Below the pieces are notes generated by a model, which saw only the letters and a program-made list of their open reading frames with translations, was not told the origin of the DNA and did no database searches. This document shows positions 31,310-43,559 of a DNA stretch of 64,000 nt, piece after piece; the first letter of the stretch is position 1, and the number at the start of each line of letters is the position of its first letter. The stretch lies in contig JAUPFV010000002.1 of NCBI GenBank assembly GCA_036936605.1, positions 247,587,305 through 247,651,304 on the forward strand, read 5' to 3'. The stretch is from Limnanthes douglasii subsp. nivea. Lineage: Eukaryota; Streptophyta; Magnoliopsida; Brassicales; Limnanthaceae. Made by a program: the position numbers and the translations under genes.

Positions 31310-32311
31310 TTTTCAGCGCAGCTACCTAAGTCGTTTGATACTTCTAAGATAGAAAGGTTTGATGGGACACAAGATCCGAATAATCATATAGAGTAATTCA
31401 AGAATTTTATGATAAACTATGACAACGATAACAAGATTTTATGCAGGGCCTTCTCCCAGACATTTACGAAAGTAACTTCAAATTGGTACAATCCTTTGCC
31501 TGAGGATTGCATCAAATTATTTGATATGTTCTGAAATTTGTTTCGTCAATACTTTATGGGAAGAAAAAAAGTCTGAGCGAATGGTGATACATTCATTTAC
31601 TGTTGGTAGAAAGTGGAAGAGAGTCTTAAGGATTCTACAAATCATTTTATCAAGGCTAAGACTGACATGGAAAGTTGTAAAGATAAAATGGAATTGACTT
31701 CTTTCCGAATGAGACTCATGCCCAAAATAATGAAGGATAACGCAGCAGAGAGGCAAGCAATGACGTTTGGGACATTGTTAGATCAAGTAGAGAAAATAAT
31801 AATGGTGGAAGAGATATAAGCATCAGAAATAAATTCTTTAGCACAGTTTGAACAAAACTAATTCCGTCACAGTGTGAAAGCTTATGCACCGTCAAGTGTG
31901 AAAGAGTACGCACTAGTTATAAACATTTCCGACCTATCTCAAACAAATGGGTCCGACCAGCACATTTTGCCGAGCTAACATATTGTGTAGCAACAATCTT
32001 TGAGAGAGCACGTTCGCATGTATAGTTTCGTAAGACATTTCCAATTCAGAGTCCGAAAGAGAATAAAATCAATCAGTACTATATATCATGAGGATACTGG
32101 GTATGACACGAAGGATTGTGTGGAATTAAAAAAAGAAATACATGCCTTTATTGAAAATGGGAAGCATACAACGTTTGTGAAGAAGAATTCTATGGTTATT
32201 CCAAATCAAGAAGAGGTTGTGAAGCAAGAAAATGCTCTGATGATCTCAAATCCCGTTGACGAAGAATTTATTGACGTATTTGATATTTTAACGATGCATG
32301 TAGATCCATAG
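31310..32311 (+). pseudogene. Tat gag, broken
   Basis: Reads RFDGTQDPNNHIE, CRAFSQTFTKVTSNWYNPLP, ESLKDSTNHFIKAKTDMESC and, near the end, HEDTGYDTKDCVELKKEIHA. These are hallmarks of Retrotrans_gag in Tat elements. In-frame stops and shifts lie between the parts. The leader from 30257 to 31309 has no assignable frame. Confidence 0.8.
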
Positions 32312-32541
32312 CCAGACTGATGCAGCATCAATATGATGGAAGAGCCAAGTGTGAGAGGAAAGGTTAGTGAACTATGTATTTTCTTTTAGTCACTAACAAT
32401 TCTTGGAGGAGAACTGTTGCAGGGACATCAAATTATTCTCGACAGAGACACATTTTTAGCCTAGCAACTCAATTGGAGGCGAGTGCTTCACCAAACTTAT
32501 ATTGAACTCCATCTTTAATACTTTGTTTTGAAGATGATGAC

Positions 32542-32760
32542 ATGAGGGACGTAGCTGGTCCACATGAAGATGCGGTAGTTATTATAGGAGAGATTGTTGG
32601 GGATGAGATACAGATAATTTTGATTGATACAGGTAGCTCAACTAATATTATGTTCATAATTACTTACAACAAAATAAAGAATCCACTAATTATCTTTCGG
32701 TCAGATCGGACAATTGTAAGGTATCCTAGAGTAACGACTGAAGTGGTAGGAGAATGGTAG
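32542..32760 (+). pseudogene. Tat aspartic protease fragment
   Basis: VVIIGEIVGDEIQIILIDTG followed by SSTNIMFIITYNKIKN. The catalytic DTGSS is intact, encoded at 32626-32640. It sits between gag and the RT remnant, as expected. Confidence 0.78.
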
Positions 32761-33344
32761 AGGAGAGTTGAACTAGGTCGGGGACCATTAAAAATGTAGT
32801 GACAATCTTTTTCAATTGTGGTAGACTATCCGACGTTTTATAATAAAATCTTTGGAAGGTCTTGAATATTTTGAATGCATGGCGGGGTATCAACTGTTCA
32901 TCAATGCTTGAAGTATGCCGTGGGAAACAATGTTTTAATAGTCGGAAGCAGTCAAAAGATGGAAAGATAATGTATCGAACGCTTTGGCCCTAAAGCTAAT
33001 CAAGAGGGATGATTCAAAAAAAGAATAACAATCAGTGGGTTCTTCCTTAGGATCTGATCTTATAGATAATCTGAGGGAGATCGTTGAGTTTATGATCCCG
33101 GATGACCATTTTGAGGTTTATTTTCTCTGAGAGAAATGTTTTTAAAATTGGCACAAATTTATCTCTGGAGGTAAGGATATAATTAACTCAGTTAAAATCA
33201 ACTAAGTTACATATGTTTGCATAGTATACAGAAGATGTGACACGAGTTCCTGCGGATATCATTTTCCATAAGTTAGTTTTCTGAAGTAATGTTCGTCCGA
33301 TCATCTAAAAGAGGAGATTTTTTTTTTCCGAGAAAAGTCTGAGG

Positions 33345-34190
33345 CAATTGTAGCTGAGGTAGAACGTTTAACCATGGTCGGGCACATACACGAACCACAA
33401 TATCCTTTATGGACCACTGATCCAATTTTAGTAAAAAAAAAAGAACGACAAATGGCGGTTAGTGGATTCTACTTATAGGAATTGATTACTTTCTTTTATG
33501 GATGCATATACCGGTTACAACCGAATCCAAATGGACCCAAAGGATTTAGAGAGAACCACTTTCATTACTGGAAGAGGTTTACATTGCTATAAGGTTTCCA
33601 TTAAAAAATATGTTATAAAGGCATGATATATCAAGAAGAATTACCAAGTGGTCGGTTGAATTAGGAGATTTTGATATTGAATTCAAACCTAGGACTTTAA
33701 TCAAAGCACAAGCCTTAGCAGATTTCTTACTCGAATTTCATTCTGAAAGGTCAAATATAGAGATTGATGAAGTAAACTTTGAGTCAGAGTGGGTAGTCCG
33801 ATCATTTGGGGGTTCAAGTTCATCAGGATGTGGAGCAGAGGTATAGTTGATTTCTCCAGACGGAAATGCCATGTACCTAGCTATTCGCTTCAGGTTTAAA
33901 TTATAGAAAAATGAGGCAAAATATGAAGTTGCTTTGGCTGGTTTGAGACTAACTCAAATTTGTAGGGAAAAAAAGTAAGGTTTGTAAGTGATTCACAACT
34001 TCTTATAAATCACGCATCTGGTGAACCCGAGGGAAGATAAGATCATTTAATAAGGTATTTGAGAGCGTTAAAAGCTTTAACATTGGTCTTGGAAAGCATC
34101 AGACACAAACATGTTGATATGGCTGGAAATTTTGTGGTTGATTCTTTAGTTACTGCTTCATAATTCAAGGAGTACCCTTGGATTATAACG
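33345..34190 (+). pseudogene. Tat RT remnant joined to RNase H
   Basis: The 5' end of RT (33345-33600) matches the scrap at 20640-20870 almost base for base. It then breaks off just before the palm (VMPFGLKN) and jumps to the RNase H lead-in (SRRITKWSVELGDFDIEFKP). The RNase H region (SGCGAEV, NEAKYEVALAGL) follows with stops. The RT catalytic box is therefore deleted in this element. Confidence 0.75.
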
Positions 34191-34429
34191 CAAGAAAATC
34201 CTTCAATAACAAAGGGGTCTAAGTTAGCAAAAGGATCAGTTGAAGCTTTTCAAATTTCTACAAGCATAGCAAAATATTAGAGGAGTGAAATTAAATAATT
34301 CTTGGTAAATGATGTGTTACCCGTTGAAAAAATAATGGAAAAAAGAATATAATTTAATGCATATGGTTATATGGTCCTCAGAGATGTCTTGTATAGAAAA
34401 TCTGTTCGTAGGATTTTGCTTTGATGCTT

Positions 34430-35505
34430 TGGAGAAAATGAATCATAAATGATATTGTCAAAGTTGCATGATGAAGAAGGATTCACTCATTGTGGGTATA
34501 AAACTTTGATACGAAGAGTTATTTTGGCACAATATTATTGGCCTACGATTACTTTAGATGCCAAAGAGTTAGTTCAAAGATGTGACACTTTCCAAAGATT
34601 TGCTAACACAATTCACACACCAAGAGTGCCTCTTGAGTCAATTCTGATTCATTACCTTTTGATCGATGATGCATTGACTAGACCAGACCTTTACCAATGG
34701 CCTTAGGAGGACGACAAACAATCATTGTCGTTTTAGATTATTTTTCTAAGTGGGTGGAAGTAGTTCGTTACTAGGAACAAAAGCTAATGATGTGATCAGA
34801 TTCATTGTTTCTAATATTTATTTTCGTTTCGCGGTTCCAAGGAAAATAACGATGGATAATGGGCCACAATTTGACAGTAAGGAAATAAGGGCTGCTTGTT
34901 ATGCTAAATGAATTAAACAATGCTTCTCGGCACCTTTCCATCCACAACCAAAAGCCTAAGTCAAATTCACTAGTAGAACAATTCTTAATGGGTTGAGAAA
35001 TAATTTGGAGGGTAAGGCAGGGAAATGACCGGATTATCTACAAGAAGTTGTGTGGGAATACAGAACTACTCCTCGGATAACTACCCAATAATCACCATTT
35101 GCGCTAGTCTATAGGATGGATGCAGTCGTTGCATCCGAGGTAATTTTCCCCTTATACCGAATCAACGAGTACTCTAAAGGGGCCAGCTATAAAGGAAAAT
35201 GTACAGTGTTAGATTTGATAGAAGAAAAAAAATAAGAAAAGCACAATTGCACTTTTTGCACTATCAGACCTTGATGAGAAGTCGATATACCTCCAAACTT
35301 AAACGAAGAGATTTTAAAGCAGGGGATAAGGTGTTTAGGAAATTATTTCTTCATACGAAATAAAAACGTCTTAGCAAGTTAAGGCCTAACTGGGAAGGTT
35401 CGTATACGATAACTAAGCATGTAAAGCCGGGGACATATCGACTCAAAGATAATAAAGGAGGAGATCTTCATCACTCGTATAATATATTGAGCACCTTAAG
35501 TTGTA
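34430..35505 (+). pseudogene. Tat integrase, broken
   Basis: A zinc-binding segment with H-H-C pattern (LHDEEGFTHCGYKTLIRRVI, LAQYYWPTITLDAKELVQRC) at 34449-34640. Then come core strings in shifting frames (IIVVLDYFSKWVEVV, a DNGPQFDS-like site near 34855) and C-terminal motifs up to about 35505. At least ten stops or shifts. Confidence 0.78.
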
Positions 35506-35689
35506 TTTGAAATGAATATATAAGTTAGTAAGTTTTTATATATTTTTGAAAATTTCAGTAAGTATCAGCGGCAGACACTTTCCTTCCTTAGTGGCGCAGG
35601 AAGGTTTTAATGAGGTACCCTCAGAGCCGACTTGTATATATATATAAAATATTTCTTTGCCATCTTAAATACACCTTCCATTATTTTTA

Positions 35690-35890
35690 TCTTCTTGGAC
35701 CGGAAGGGTCTTCCAACTAATATTGGTCTATAATTTTATCTTTTTGTACCGGAAGGGTCTTCCAACGAATGTTGGTATATAATTTTTATCTTCTCGAGCC
35801 GGAAGGGTCTTCCAATGAATGTTGGTCTATAATTTTTTATCTTTTTGGACCAAAAGGGTCTTTCAATGAATTTTGGTCTATAATTTTTTT
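35690..35890. repeat. Four tandem copies of about 50 bp
   Basis: Units built on CCGGAAGGGTCTTCCAACGA and TTGGTCTATAATTTTTAT, located 3' of the integrase within the Tat element. Confidence 0.85.
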
Positions 35891-35899
35891 TTTTATATA

Positions 35900-36230
35900 T
35901 AAAAAGTTAAGTATAATAGTATTTTCATATTAAAAAGTTTGGAGGAGAAAGTTGAAAATCTATTATAAAAAGTTAAGTATAATAATATTTTCATATGAAA
36001 ACGTTTGGAGGAGAAAGTTGAAAATATTTTTTTAAAAGTTAAGTATAATAGTATTTTATATGAAAAACGTTTGCACGATATAGTTGAAAATCTTTTATAA
36101 AATATTTAAGTATTTTCATATGAAAACGTTTGGAAGAGATTGTTTAAAACCCTTATAAAAGTTAAGTATAATAACATTTTTCATATGGAAAAGTTTTATG
36201 AAAGTTAAATTGTTAACAATATTTCTCATA
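35900..36230. repeat. About five tandem copies of about 75 bp
   Basis: Units built on AAGTTAAGTATAATA, TTTTCATATGAAAACGTTTG and GAGGAGAAAGTTGAAAAT. They directly follow the 50-bp array. Variable tandem arrays in this part of the element are common in Tat/Ogre-type elements. Confidence 0.85.
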
Positions 36231-36232
36231 TA

Positions 36233-37131
36233 CAGTAGAAACTCTATAAAATAATACACTTCGGACCACCAAAATTTATTAATTAAAAGAGTTATTAGTT
36301 AATCGATAAATTAATAATTATTAATTTATATATAAATTAATATTTTATTAATTTATAGTAAAATACTTAGTTTACAAACACCTTTCAAGCTTTCATTTAA
36401 TTATTGTACAGTATACAATGCATGTATATCAAATGAAGGGCCAAATTAAAAAAGAAACCTTTAATCTTCCACCTTATTATGCTTCTTGTGTTCAATGTAT
36501 CACTTTATGGACATTAAAAATATTTTCTATATAAATACAAGATCAAAATAGGTTAACACAAACAAATCATACACACAACATGGCTTCCCATCTTGAAGAT
36601 GTGAAAAACCAACAATGACAGACGAGCATAGTAACTATGGTTTGCATTATGCAAGCACAACAAGGATAATCCAAGTCTCACTCAAAAGCAATTGCAAGAA
36701 TGCTTTCATAGTAATTATGGTTTGCAGGTGAGTCAAGCGACAATATCAAATACAGTTAAGTGTTCTTTAGAGCATCTCTCACTTGCTCCCGAAAGAGGCG
36801 ATGTTAAGCGACACAAACTGGCAAAATTTCCTGACCTAGAAAAATCTCTCTATGATATATGCTATATATAAGGATTGATTTCAACAAAAAACAAAAGGAA
36901 ATTGAGTCATTTTTCAAGAAACCTTCATAAATCCTTCATGTAATATGTTATATATAATGAATTATTAATTTATATTTTATATAGGGTCCAATAAAATCAT
37001 CAAAAATGTATTATCTTATAATTTTAGCGAATTATTAATTTAGCACCTTATCCCCAAATCGGGACCGGCCAAAAATATTATCTTAGAGAGTTTATTAAAT
37101 AATCGAGTATTAATTTATCGAGATTCTACTG
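36233..37131 (+). mobile_element. pogo-like (Tc1/mariner) element of the Emigrant/Lemi type, nested in the Tat element
   Basis: Ends are CAGTAGAAACTCTATAAAAT and, inverted, CAGTAGAATCTCGATAAATT, flanked by TA on both sides (36231-36232 and 37132-37133). The long AT-rich termini read like those of Emigrant MITEs and related pogo elements. A transposase remnant lies inside, so this is a decayed, deleted copy rather than a pure MITE. Confidence 0.85.
36580..36890 (+). pseudogene. pogo transposase N-terminal HTH remnant
   Basis: ATG at 36580 gives MASHLEDVKNQQ and then a stop. In adjoining frames 36659-36885 reads KDNPSLTQKQLQECFHSNYG, LQVSQATISNTVK and HKLAKFPDLEKSLYDI, the N-terminal helix-turn-helix and CENP-B-like lead of pogo transposases. 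The DDE domain is deleted. In the intact protein it binds the terminal repeats. Confidence 0.75.
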
Positions 37132-37218
37132 TAAAAAGTTTGATAGAATGCTTATAATCGAAGAACTTTTCCATTAAGAACTTTTATAGTATAAAGCGTA
37201 TCATAAGAACAGAAGGAC

Positions 37219-39611
37219 TTAACAAAACATATGCATAGAGTATGATAAGTTCACAAGGTGTACACAAAAAATAGTGAAAATAAAGACTAAGTAACACACC
37301 CCAACCTTATGCCGAATGGGTACCTTCTTAACTTCTTTCGGATGAACTGCTACTGGAGGAGAAACTACTTGACCCTTCTCAGTCACTGATTGATTCTTCA
37401 TCTACTAAGGAAGTTCCCACCAGATGATGTTTTTCTATGACGCGTTCCTAAAGACTTCCTAGTTTTAAGTTGGGAAAACGCTTATGCTTTTCTAACATTA
37501 AATCTAATTTGGTGTTTGCATCCCTTTTTTCTAAGCGGGAGAAGCAGTCAGTAGTGTACTCCTCAAGAGAAATATTCTTGTAATTCTTAGAGTCTTTCCT
37601 AATAGAGGCTTTCAAAATAAGGGTGTTCCGTTCAATATCTTTAGTGATAAAGTGCTCTTATTCATTTTCGAACTCTCTTTTTTACTTGGTTAATTGAGTT
37701 TCAAGTGCCTCAATCTTTGCCAAACGCTCAACGAAAATTTTCTTTTCACTGGAAAGTTCTTCCTCTAGCCTTTTCACATAAGCTCTTTTTTGGATGACTT
37801 CCTTTTTATAACGATCCTTCCGATTGGCTTTTCTTTTGAGGAGATAAATATCATGAAGTAACCTGTTAATCTCATTCTCCACGAAGACGTTCTCTTAGAC
37901 ATCAAAATAAAGTGAGGTAAGGATAACATTTTTACATTGCTTGGAAGTTCTTCTTGATTCCATTGACCAGTGACATGTTTTATTTGAGAAACACACTCCA
38001 CACCAGAGTCTGAATTGATAACAACAACCTTTTTTATATGAGTCAAGCTCTAAGATGTCATATGGTCATCCTCTTCTTCACAAAATTTGTCTTGCCTTTT
38101 TTTTGGCAGAAAGTTTCTTCAATGGCCTCACAACACCATCTTTCCCTGCAGGTCTCACCTCAACCACAACTTCAGGTTCAACACTAACTTTTTATCTTTC
38201 TCAGACTTTAGTTTCCGAACCAACACCACCATCAGTATTATCTTCTTCTTCTTTAGTCTTTTCAGGGTCCTGGTGACTGCGAGCCCTGGCCCTAGTAGGG
38301 AGGTAAACAAGGTTGTCTAGGCACTCTAATCACCTAAGTATTATGTTTTCCGTGTGAGGAACCATAAGATCTTTTATGGAATTCGCTTGGTTCAGATCTA
38401 GCCTCCAAATTATGAATCTTGGCCAAGATGGTTCCAAGTACTGCCGGCCCAATAACCAAATGGGCAAAGATCCGAGTTGCTTACTTAACATGGTCTACAA
38501 ACGGTTTGGATATTCCCTTTATAGCTGTTCCCAAAGAAATGTCTTAGTAAGGCGAGTGATTTGAGTAAGTAAGATAAAGAAAAAAGAAAATAAGTACCTC
38601 GACTAGTCCACTTCAGAGTAAACCAATGGGGCATCTCAACATAATGCTCATAGCCGGTCTCCCATAATCCGGAGACAAAAATGAATATTTGCTTCCCCTT
38701 CTTGTAATCTTCTAATAAATCCTTTATAATCTTATATTTTATCCCAAGAGTTAGTGAATAGAAGGGAAAGTTAGACTTCTTAGCTACATTTGTCAACCCA
38801 ACAAACCTTTCTATGGAAAATATGATCTGAGTAATCTAAGAAGCCATGATGCAGGCCATGAGTGTGAAACACATATTAGGGCCCGCTTGGGTCAGAAATA
38901 GATGTATCAGATGAAAAATACTCCACTAAAGTAGGTGTAAACAACCACTCCATGACCACGAATGAACAAAGACGTCTCTCCAACCTCCGGAAACCGAATT
39001 ATGATAGAGTATGGAACTCCTCACCAATCTCTGCGTTGAACTTCCTCAGACGGATAAAAATACTTGTATTTTATCTTATGAAATTCTAGTAGATGTTTGG
39101 CTTCAACCTCATGGAGATTTCTTTCTAAGATGGCCTCCATGTTCGAGGGTAGTTCAGTAGGAATCTTCTTTTTCTTCTTATATTTGGGAGCTTCTTCTTG
39201 GTGAACATGAGAGTTGGTTATAATATCAAGAGGAGAAGATTCCTGAGTCGGTCCAGAAGGTCTGATAGGAGGAATTAGTGTAGGGATAGCTTGAATATGT
39301 TGAGCTTAAACATGAATCATACCTTCTCCCGATTGATTACTATCCGATTTATCAATTAAGCGTTTTTCTTGCATTTTTTGAATGAATTTCATGAGCGGAC
39401 CAACAACATTCCCTGTTCGAACAGTTTTTGAGGGGTGTTTCCGAGGAGTACCCTCACGGGTGGTTTGAGGAGTATCTTGTGGTATGATCTGGGAAGTAGG
39501 AATATAAGACATGAGCTTTATGTTTGTGGATTGTTTAGTTGGACCAAAATATTTCATTCTCTTAGATTGATCTCCTTTAGCTTTATTAGAAATTTGGTGT
39601 TTGTCGCCCAT
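37219..39611 (-). pseudogene. Antisense ORF of the Tat element, broken
   Basis: Minus-strand frames 39611-39306 (MGDKHQISNKAKGDQSKRMK), 38796-38485 and 38046-37682 form one decayed gene opposite in sense to pol. The middle part (ETGYEHYVEMPHWFTLKWTS) and a C-terminal coiled coil (NEINRLLHDIYLLKRKANRK, VKRLEEELSSEKKIFVERLA) give the plan seen again in the second Tat element at 45868-48379. Antisense genes between integrase and 3' LTR are known from Grande and Retand; their function is unknown. Confidence 0.7.
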
Positions 39612-40532
39612 CGGAAGAAATAAAGAAGGCTTGCGAATTTATTTTGAAGGACCAATGTCACCCTTGTTGTACCTCGAACAAGCTTGACTGGGGGGGCTGG
39701 ATAGTAAGAGAAACAAATGAAATATTGTTACCAAAGGTCCCTGCTACGTTGGAATGTTTTGGAGAGGAGGTCAGTGACTATACAAAGTTTTCTGGAGAGT
39801 TTCTAAAGGCATGGGTTCTTCTTCTATACCGGTAACCTTTCTTTCTTCACCTTTGTTTGCAATATTGAACAACTCCCAAAGTTTGTATCTTTCCAGACCT
39901 TCGGATTCCCTAGGCATGAAAGGTCAAAGAAGATATTTAATGGAATAAACTATTTATCTCTCTAAACCAAAACTAACTTTATCTCTCTAAAGTATATGTA
40001 ACTTTAAAATTATGGTTAGAGTCAAGTATTTATAGAGAGAACATGAGTTTCTAAGGGATATATGGATCCAAGTAAGTTAAAGAGTTTTCTTAAATAACGA
40101 CTATTTTGTTTGTGATTTAACGCGCACGCGTATTGAGAAGTGTGAAGGTCTGCTAACATATTTCTTCTTCTACGAATTATTCTAAAAGACATATTAGCAC
40201 GCATCAGGAAGCGATTGACATGTGAAATCTAGTGACATCATCGGTCTAAAAATTGTTTGACACATAGATATGGTGTAGCATGCATGCCATCTAAAATAAA
40301 TGATGGGTGAGCATGAGGTCATCATTACCAATGGTGAAGTTATAAGTCTGAAAAAGAACCAGTGGAAAAGTAATCCAATGCAGAACCTGTGGAACAATAG
40401 TTCGAGGAGACCTTGTGAAAGAGTTATCCAAGAAGTTCTAGTGAAAGAATAATCCAATGATTCATAAGGAGGAAAATTTGCTTCTATGAATCAATCCTTT
40501 TTCAAATATCTTCACAAGGACTGAGGCGCTCT
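39612..40532. other. Tat element 3' untranslated region
   Basis: No coding frame that I trust. It would include the promoter of the antisense ORF and the polypurine tract of the element. A purine-rich run (AAGGAGGAAAA) is at 40467-40477, about 55 bases before the LTR. Confidence 0.5.
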
Positions 40533-40953
40533 TGATAAGGGAAGGAAATATTGGGATTAATAGGAAACAATATATAATAAAGGAATTGATTTGATGTAAT
40601 AAAGTATTGAGGATAAAACTTGACAAGTATATAATGATGAGGAGGGCATATGTAATAGTTAAAAGTTATGGTTAGAGTTAGTAAATTGGTGGGGTGAAAA
40701 GACCCACTTAAAAGAGGGTAAATTTTTAAATTAAGGATTTACTACTTGTACTATATAAAGGACCATCCCTTTTGGGGAAAAGAGTTCAATCATTAGTCAA
40801 TTATTACAACTTTATTCCTTCTTATCTTTGTCTCTCTAATGAATCCGTTTCTCTCTCTAAAAACACTCTCATACGAACATTGCTGTGACAGATACTCTAA
40901 TACAAACACTGTCGTGACTAGAAACATCACTAAGAAATCTTTGGAACATATCA
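40533..40953 (+). repeat. 3' LTR of the Tat element
   Basis: 421 bases, direct repeat of 29815-30237, followed by CCGCT, the partner of TCGCT before the 5' LTR. Confidence 0.9.
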
Positions 40954-41772
40954 CCGCTAACATCGAGTTTGTCCCTATGTGCTCCACATTAATTTGACCA
41001 TTATGAACTCTCTCTTTAACATACATGAACTTGGTACGTACATGATAGATTTAAACGAGATTATGTTACTATTTGAATATTGAACCGCTGAATTGTTATA
41101 ATGTAAGAGGTCTTTCTATCCCCTTTACCAATTCACAACCCCGTGCACAAAAAATTTATAGTCAAAGCGCATGTATCGATGTGTCGAAACAAACAACAAA
41201 CTCTGTAGCCATAATGGAAGATATCACGAGTGTTTGCTTAACAATTTTCTATGATATTGCACCTCCCGCGAAAAGGATTATGGTGCTTGGGGTTGAACGA
41301 CGAGAATCTTCATATCCTGCGAAATCCATATCGAAATATACTATAACCTTCAGTTTATCTAACTTCCTATATGTTAACCTGTGATGTTTTGTTTGTTATA
41401 AACCCGAAGAATTCTTTTGAATCCATTCCAATGTTCCATCTATGGATTACTTACATATATCTCTAAAATATTGACAACAAAATCAATATCTGGTCGTGTA
41501 CAAACTTCAGCATACATTAAAATTCCAACAACAAAAGCATATAAGACTTCTTCCATTTCTTCAACCTCAAGTTTTATCTTTGGGCATTTCTTAAGGCTAA
41601 ACTTTTCACATTTTAATATAGGGTTGTTTCCTTTGTTGTTAGCCATCTCATAACGGTTTAACATACTCTTAGTATACGTCCATTGTGATAAACACAAAAT
41701 TCCATGGGATTGATTCCTATGAATTTCAATTCCTAACACAAAAGATGCCTCACCAAGATCTTTCATATCCAA
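40954..41772 (-). pseudogene. Copia RT C-terminus and RNase H
   Basis: The frame 41772-41440 gives MDMKDLGEASFVLGIEIHRN and SQWTYTKSMLNRYEM, the end of RT just after the catalytic box. RNase H follows in broken frames (FAGYEDSRRST, SIMATEFVVC) down to VKERVHNGQINVEHIGTNSM. There the Tat 3' LTR interrupts; the last codons are at 29814-29727. Confidence 0.85.
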
Positions 41773-41860
41773 TTTTTATGAAAGAAATTTGTTAAATTTT
41801 AAGAATAATGATAAATTTAGTAACAAAGATTCATTTGAAGGAAGAATCGATATATATTCA

Positions 41861-42713
41861 CGAAGGTTCCAACAATTATACTTAGATAATGATATAATAT
41901 TTAGGAGGCCAATCATCACTCTAGATTTGTTAGAACATATAAATACTCAAGATGATGTTGATCTTCTACCTGCTGATATTGTCTAGATTGAACAAAACAA
42001 AGTTGTTCAAGAAAATCAAACTTTATCTCCTCAAGAAGTTGAAGTGCAAACTAAAGAAAATAAGACTTTGCGAACATCTACTAGAGAAATGAATAACGAT
42101 ATATATTCAGATTATATAGTGTATCTTCAAGAACATGATGAGTTTTATTGAACAAAAAAAATGATCCGTTTATGTTAAGTAAAACCCTTAGCTACAAATT
42201 GCACTTTATGCCTCTCTATATTACCCTTAGAATATTGTCTGATTTAAAAATCTGTTCACAATTAATCGTTTTGTTTCTTTTAGGTTATGGAACAAGCTCT
42301 CATATGGTGTTATCTTGCATTAATTTTAACTCTTCGTTCATTGCTTTAATTTACAACTAAAAATTAGAAATTTTATGCCTTCACAGAAACTTAAGGAAGC
42401 CTCTTAATGTTCTTGAAGATACACTATATAATCTGCAGATATATTCTATTTATTTCTCTAGTAGATCTTCGTAAATACATAATTTCTTCAGTTTTCACTT
42501 GAACCTCTTGAAGATGTAGAGTTTGATCTTCTTAAACAACTTCATTTTGTTCAGTTGGAAGAACTTTATTTTGTTCAATTTGGACAATATCTGCAGGTTG
42601 GATGATCAATAGCATCTTTAATATCTATATGTTCTAACGAATTTGAAATGATGATCAGCCTCTTAAATACCATATCATCATTTGATAATGAAGTATCATT
42701 GTTAGAACCTTCG
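41861..42713. repeat. Inverted duplication of a copia linker segment
   Basis: Plus-strand 41861-42145 (FRRPIITLDLLEHINTQDDV, STREMNNDIYSDYIVYLQEH) and minus-strand 42713-42403 (FKRLIIISNSLEHIDIKDAI and onward) encode the same integrase-RT linker in opposite orientation with about 75-80% identity by eye. They are separated by about 257 bases. Confidence 0.8.
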
Positions 42714-43306
42714 TGAATTTGTACAGACTCTTCCCCAAAATAGATGTTTATTACAAAATTCCTTCGCCTTGATTTGTTTTTCGTTTTTACATTCAATTCA
42801 AACGTTTAATTTTTAAAAATCTAGCTTACTTAATAAGCCTTCCAAAAAAGATTTTCAATTCAATTTCTAGAGATGTGACCTAATCGTTTGTGCCATTGTT
42901 TCTCAATTTTCAAGTTTACAATTTAGTTTTCTGTATACATTCACATTCATTATCTTTTTGTGATCCTTTATAATATTCAAGTTATCAATCGTTATTTATT
43001 ACTAGAATAAACAACATTACCATGTAAATAAAAACATAAAATTTCATTTTAAAATAAACAAGAATAACTGAATTTCTCCAACAATAAAAATAAAATCAGA
43101 TTCCTTCTAAAAGAAGGTACATACAATACATATTTTAAACACAAAAAATATTTAGTAAGTAATACAAAATCATAAAATGAACTAGACATGAACTGTCATC
43201 ATATGTTTCATCATCACTCAGGCATCGGTGTTCTGATCGTACAATGTAAAGAAATACAAACGTCAGTGATTGCAAGGGTTTTAACAAACCATGTATTTCT
43301 CTATAT

Positions 43307-43555
43307 TTAAACTGAATTGATATCAGAGCAAACTATAGAAGTGAAAATACTTTTAGTTATCATCATAGCTCTCCATTTTTTACATTTTTTCTTAAAGTGA
43401 TTCGGTTTCTTAGAATTGAAGTAATATATTTTTTTGGACGAATCTTTGTGCTTGTTTTGTCCAGAACGAGATGTATGTGCATTTGAAACTTCATTATTTC
43501 TCTTCATTCCATTCCATAGGAAAAAGTTTATACGATTATATAATCGTGATAGCAT
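43307..43555 (-). pseudogene. Copia gag zinc-knuckle fragment
   Basis: IYYFNSKKPNHFKKKCKKWR is a CCHC knuckle with the first two Cys replaced (Tyr-Phe-Asn-Ser), so zinc binding would be lost. It is followed by a protease-like start in broken frames. Confidence 0.7.
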
Positions 43556-43559
43556 TTAA

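Larger units (their letters stand above)
29815..40953 (+). mobile_element. Tat-lineage Ty3/gypsy retrotransposon, complete LTR to LTR but decayed
   Basis: LTRs at 29815-30237 and 40533-40953 open TGATAAG and close with TATCA. Flanking five-base sites are TCGCT and CCGCT. A primer-binding site follows the 5' LTR directly. On the plus strand come gag, protease, a truncated RT, RNase H and integrase, all with stops. Then comes about 5 kb of 3' sequence holding tandem repeats, a nested pogo-like element and an antisense ORF on the minus strand, the arrangement known from Tat elements such as Grande and Retand. Total length is about 11.1 kb. It is inserted in the RNase H codons of a copia element running the opposite way. 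Confidence 0.9.
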
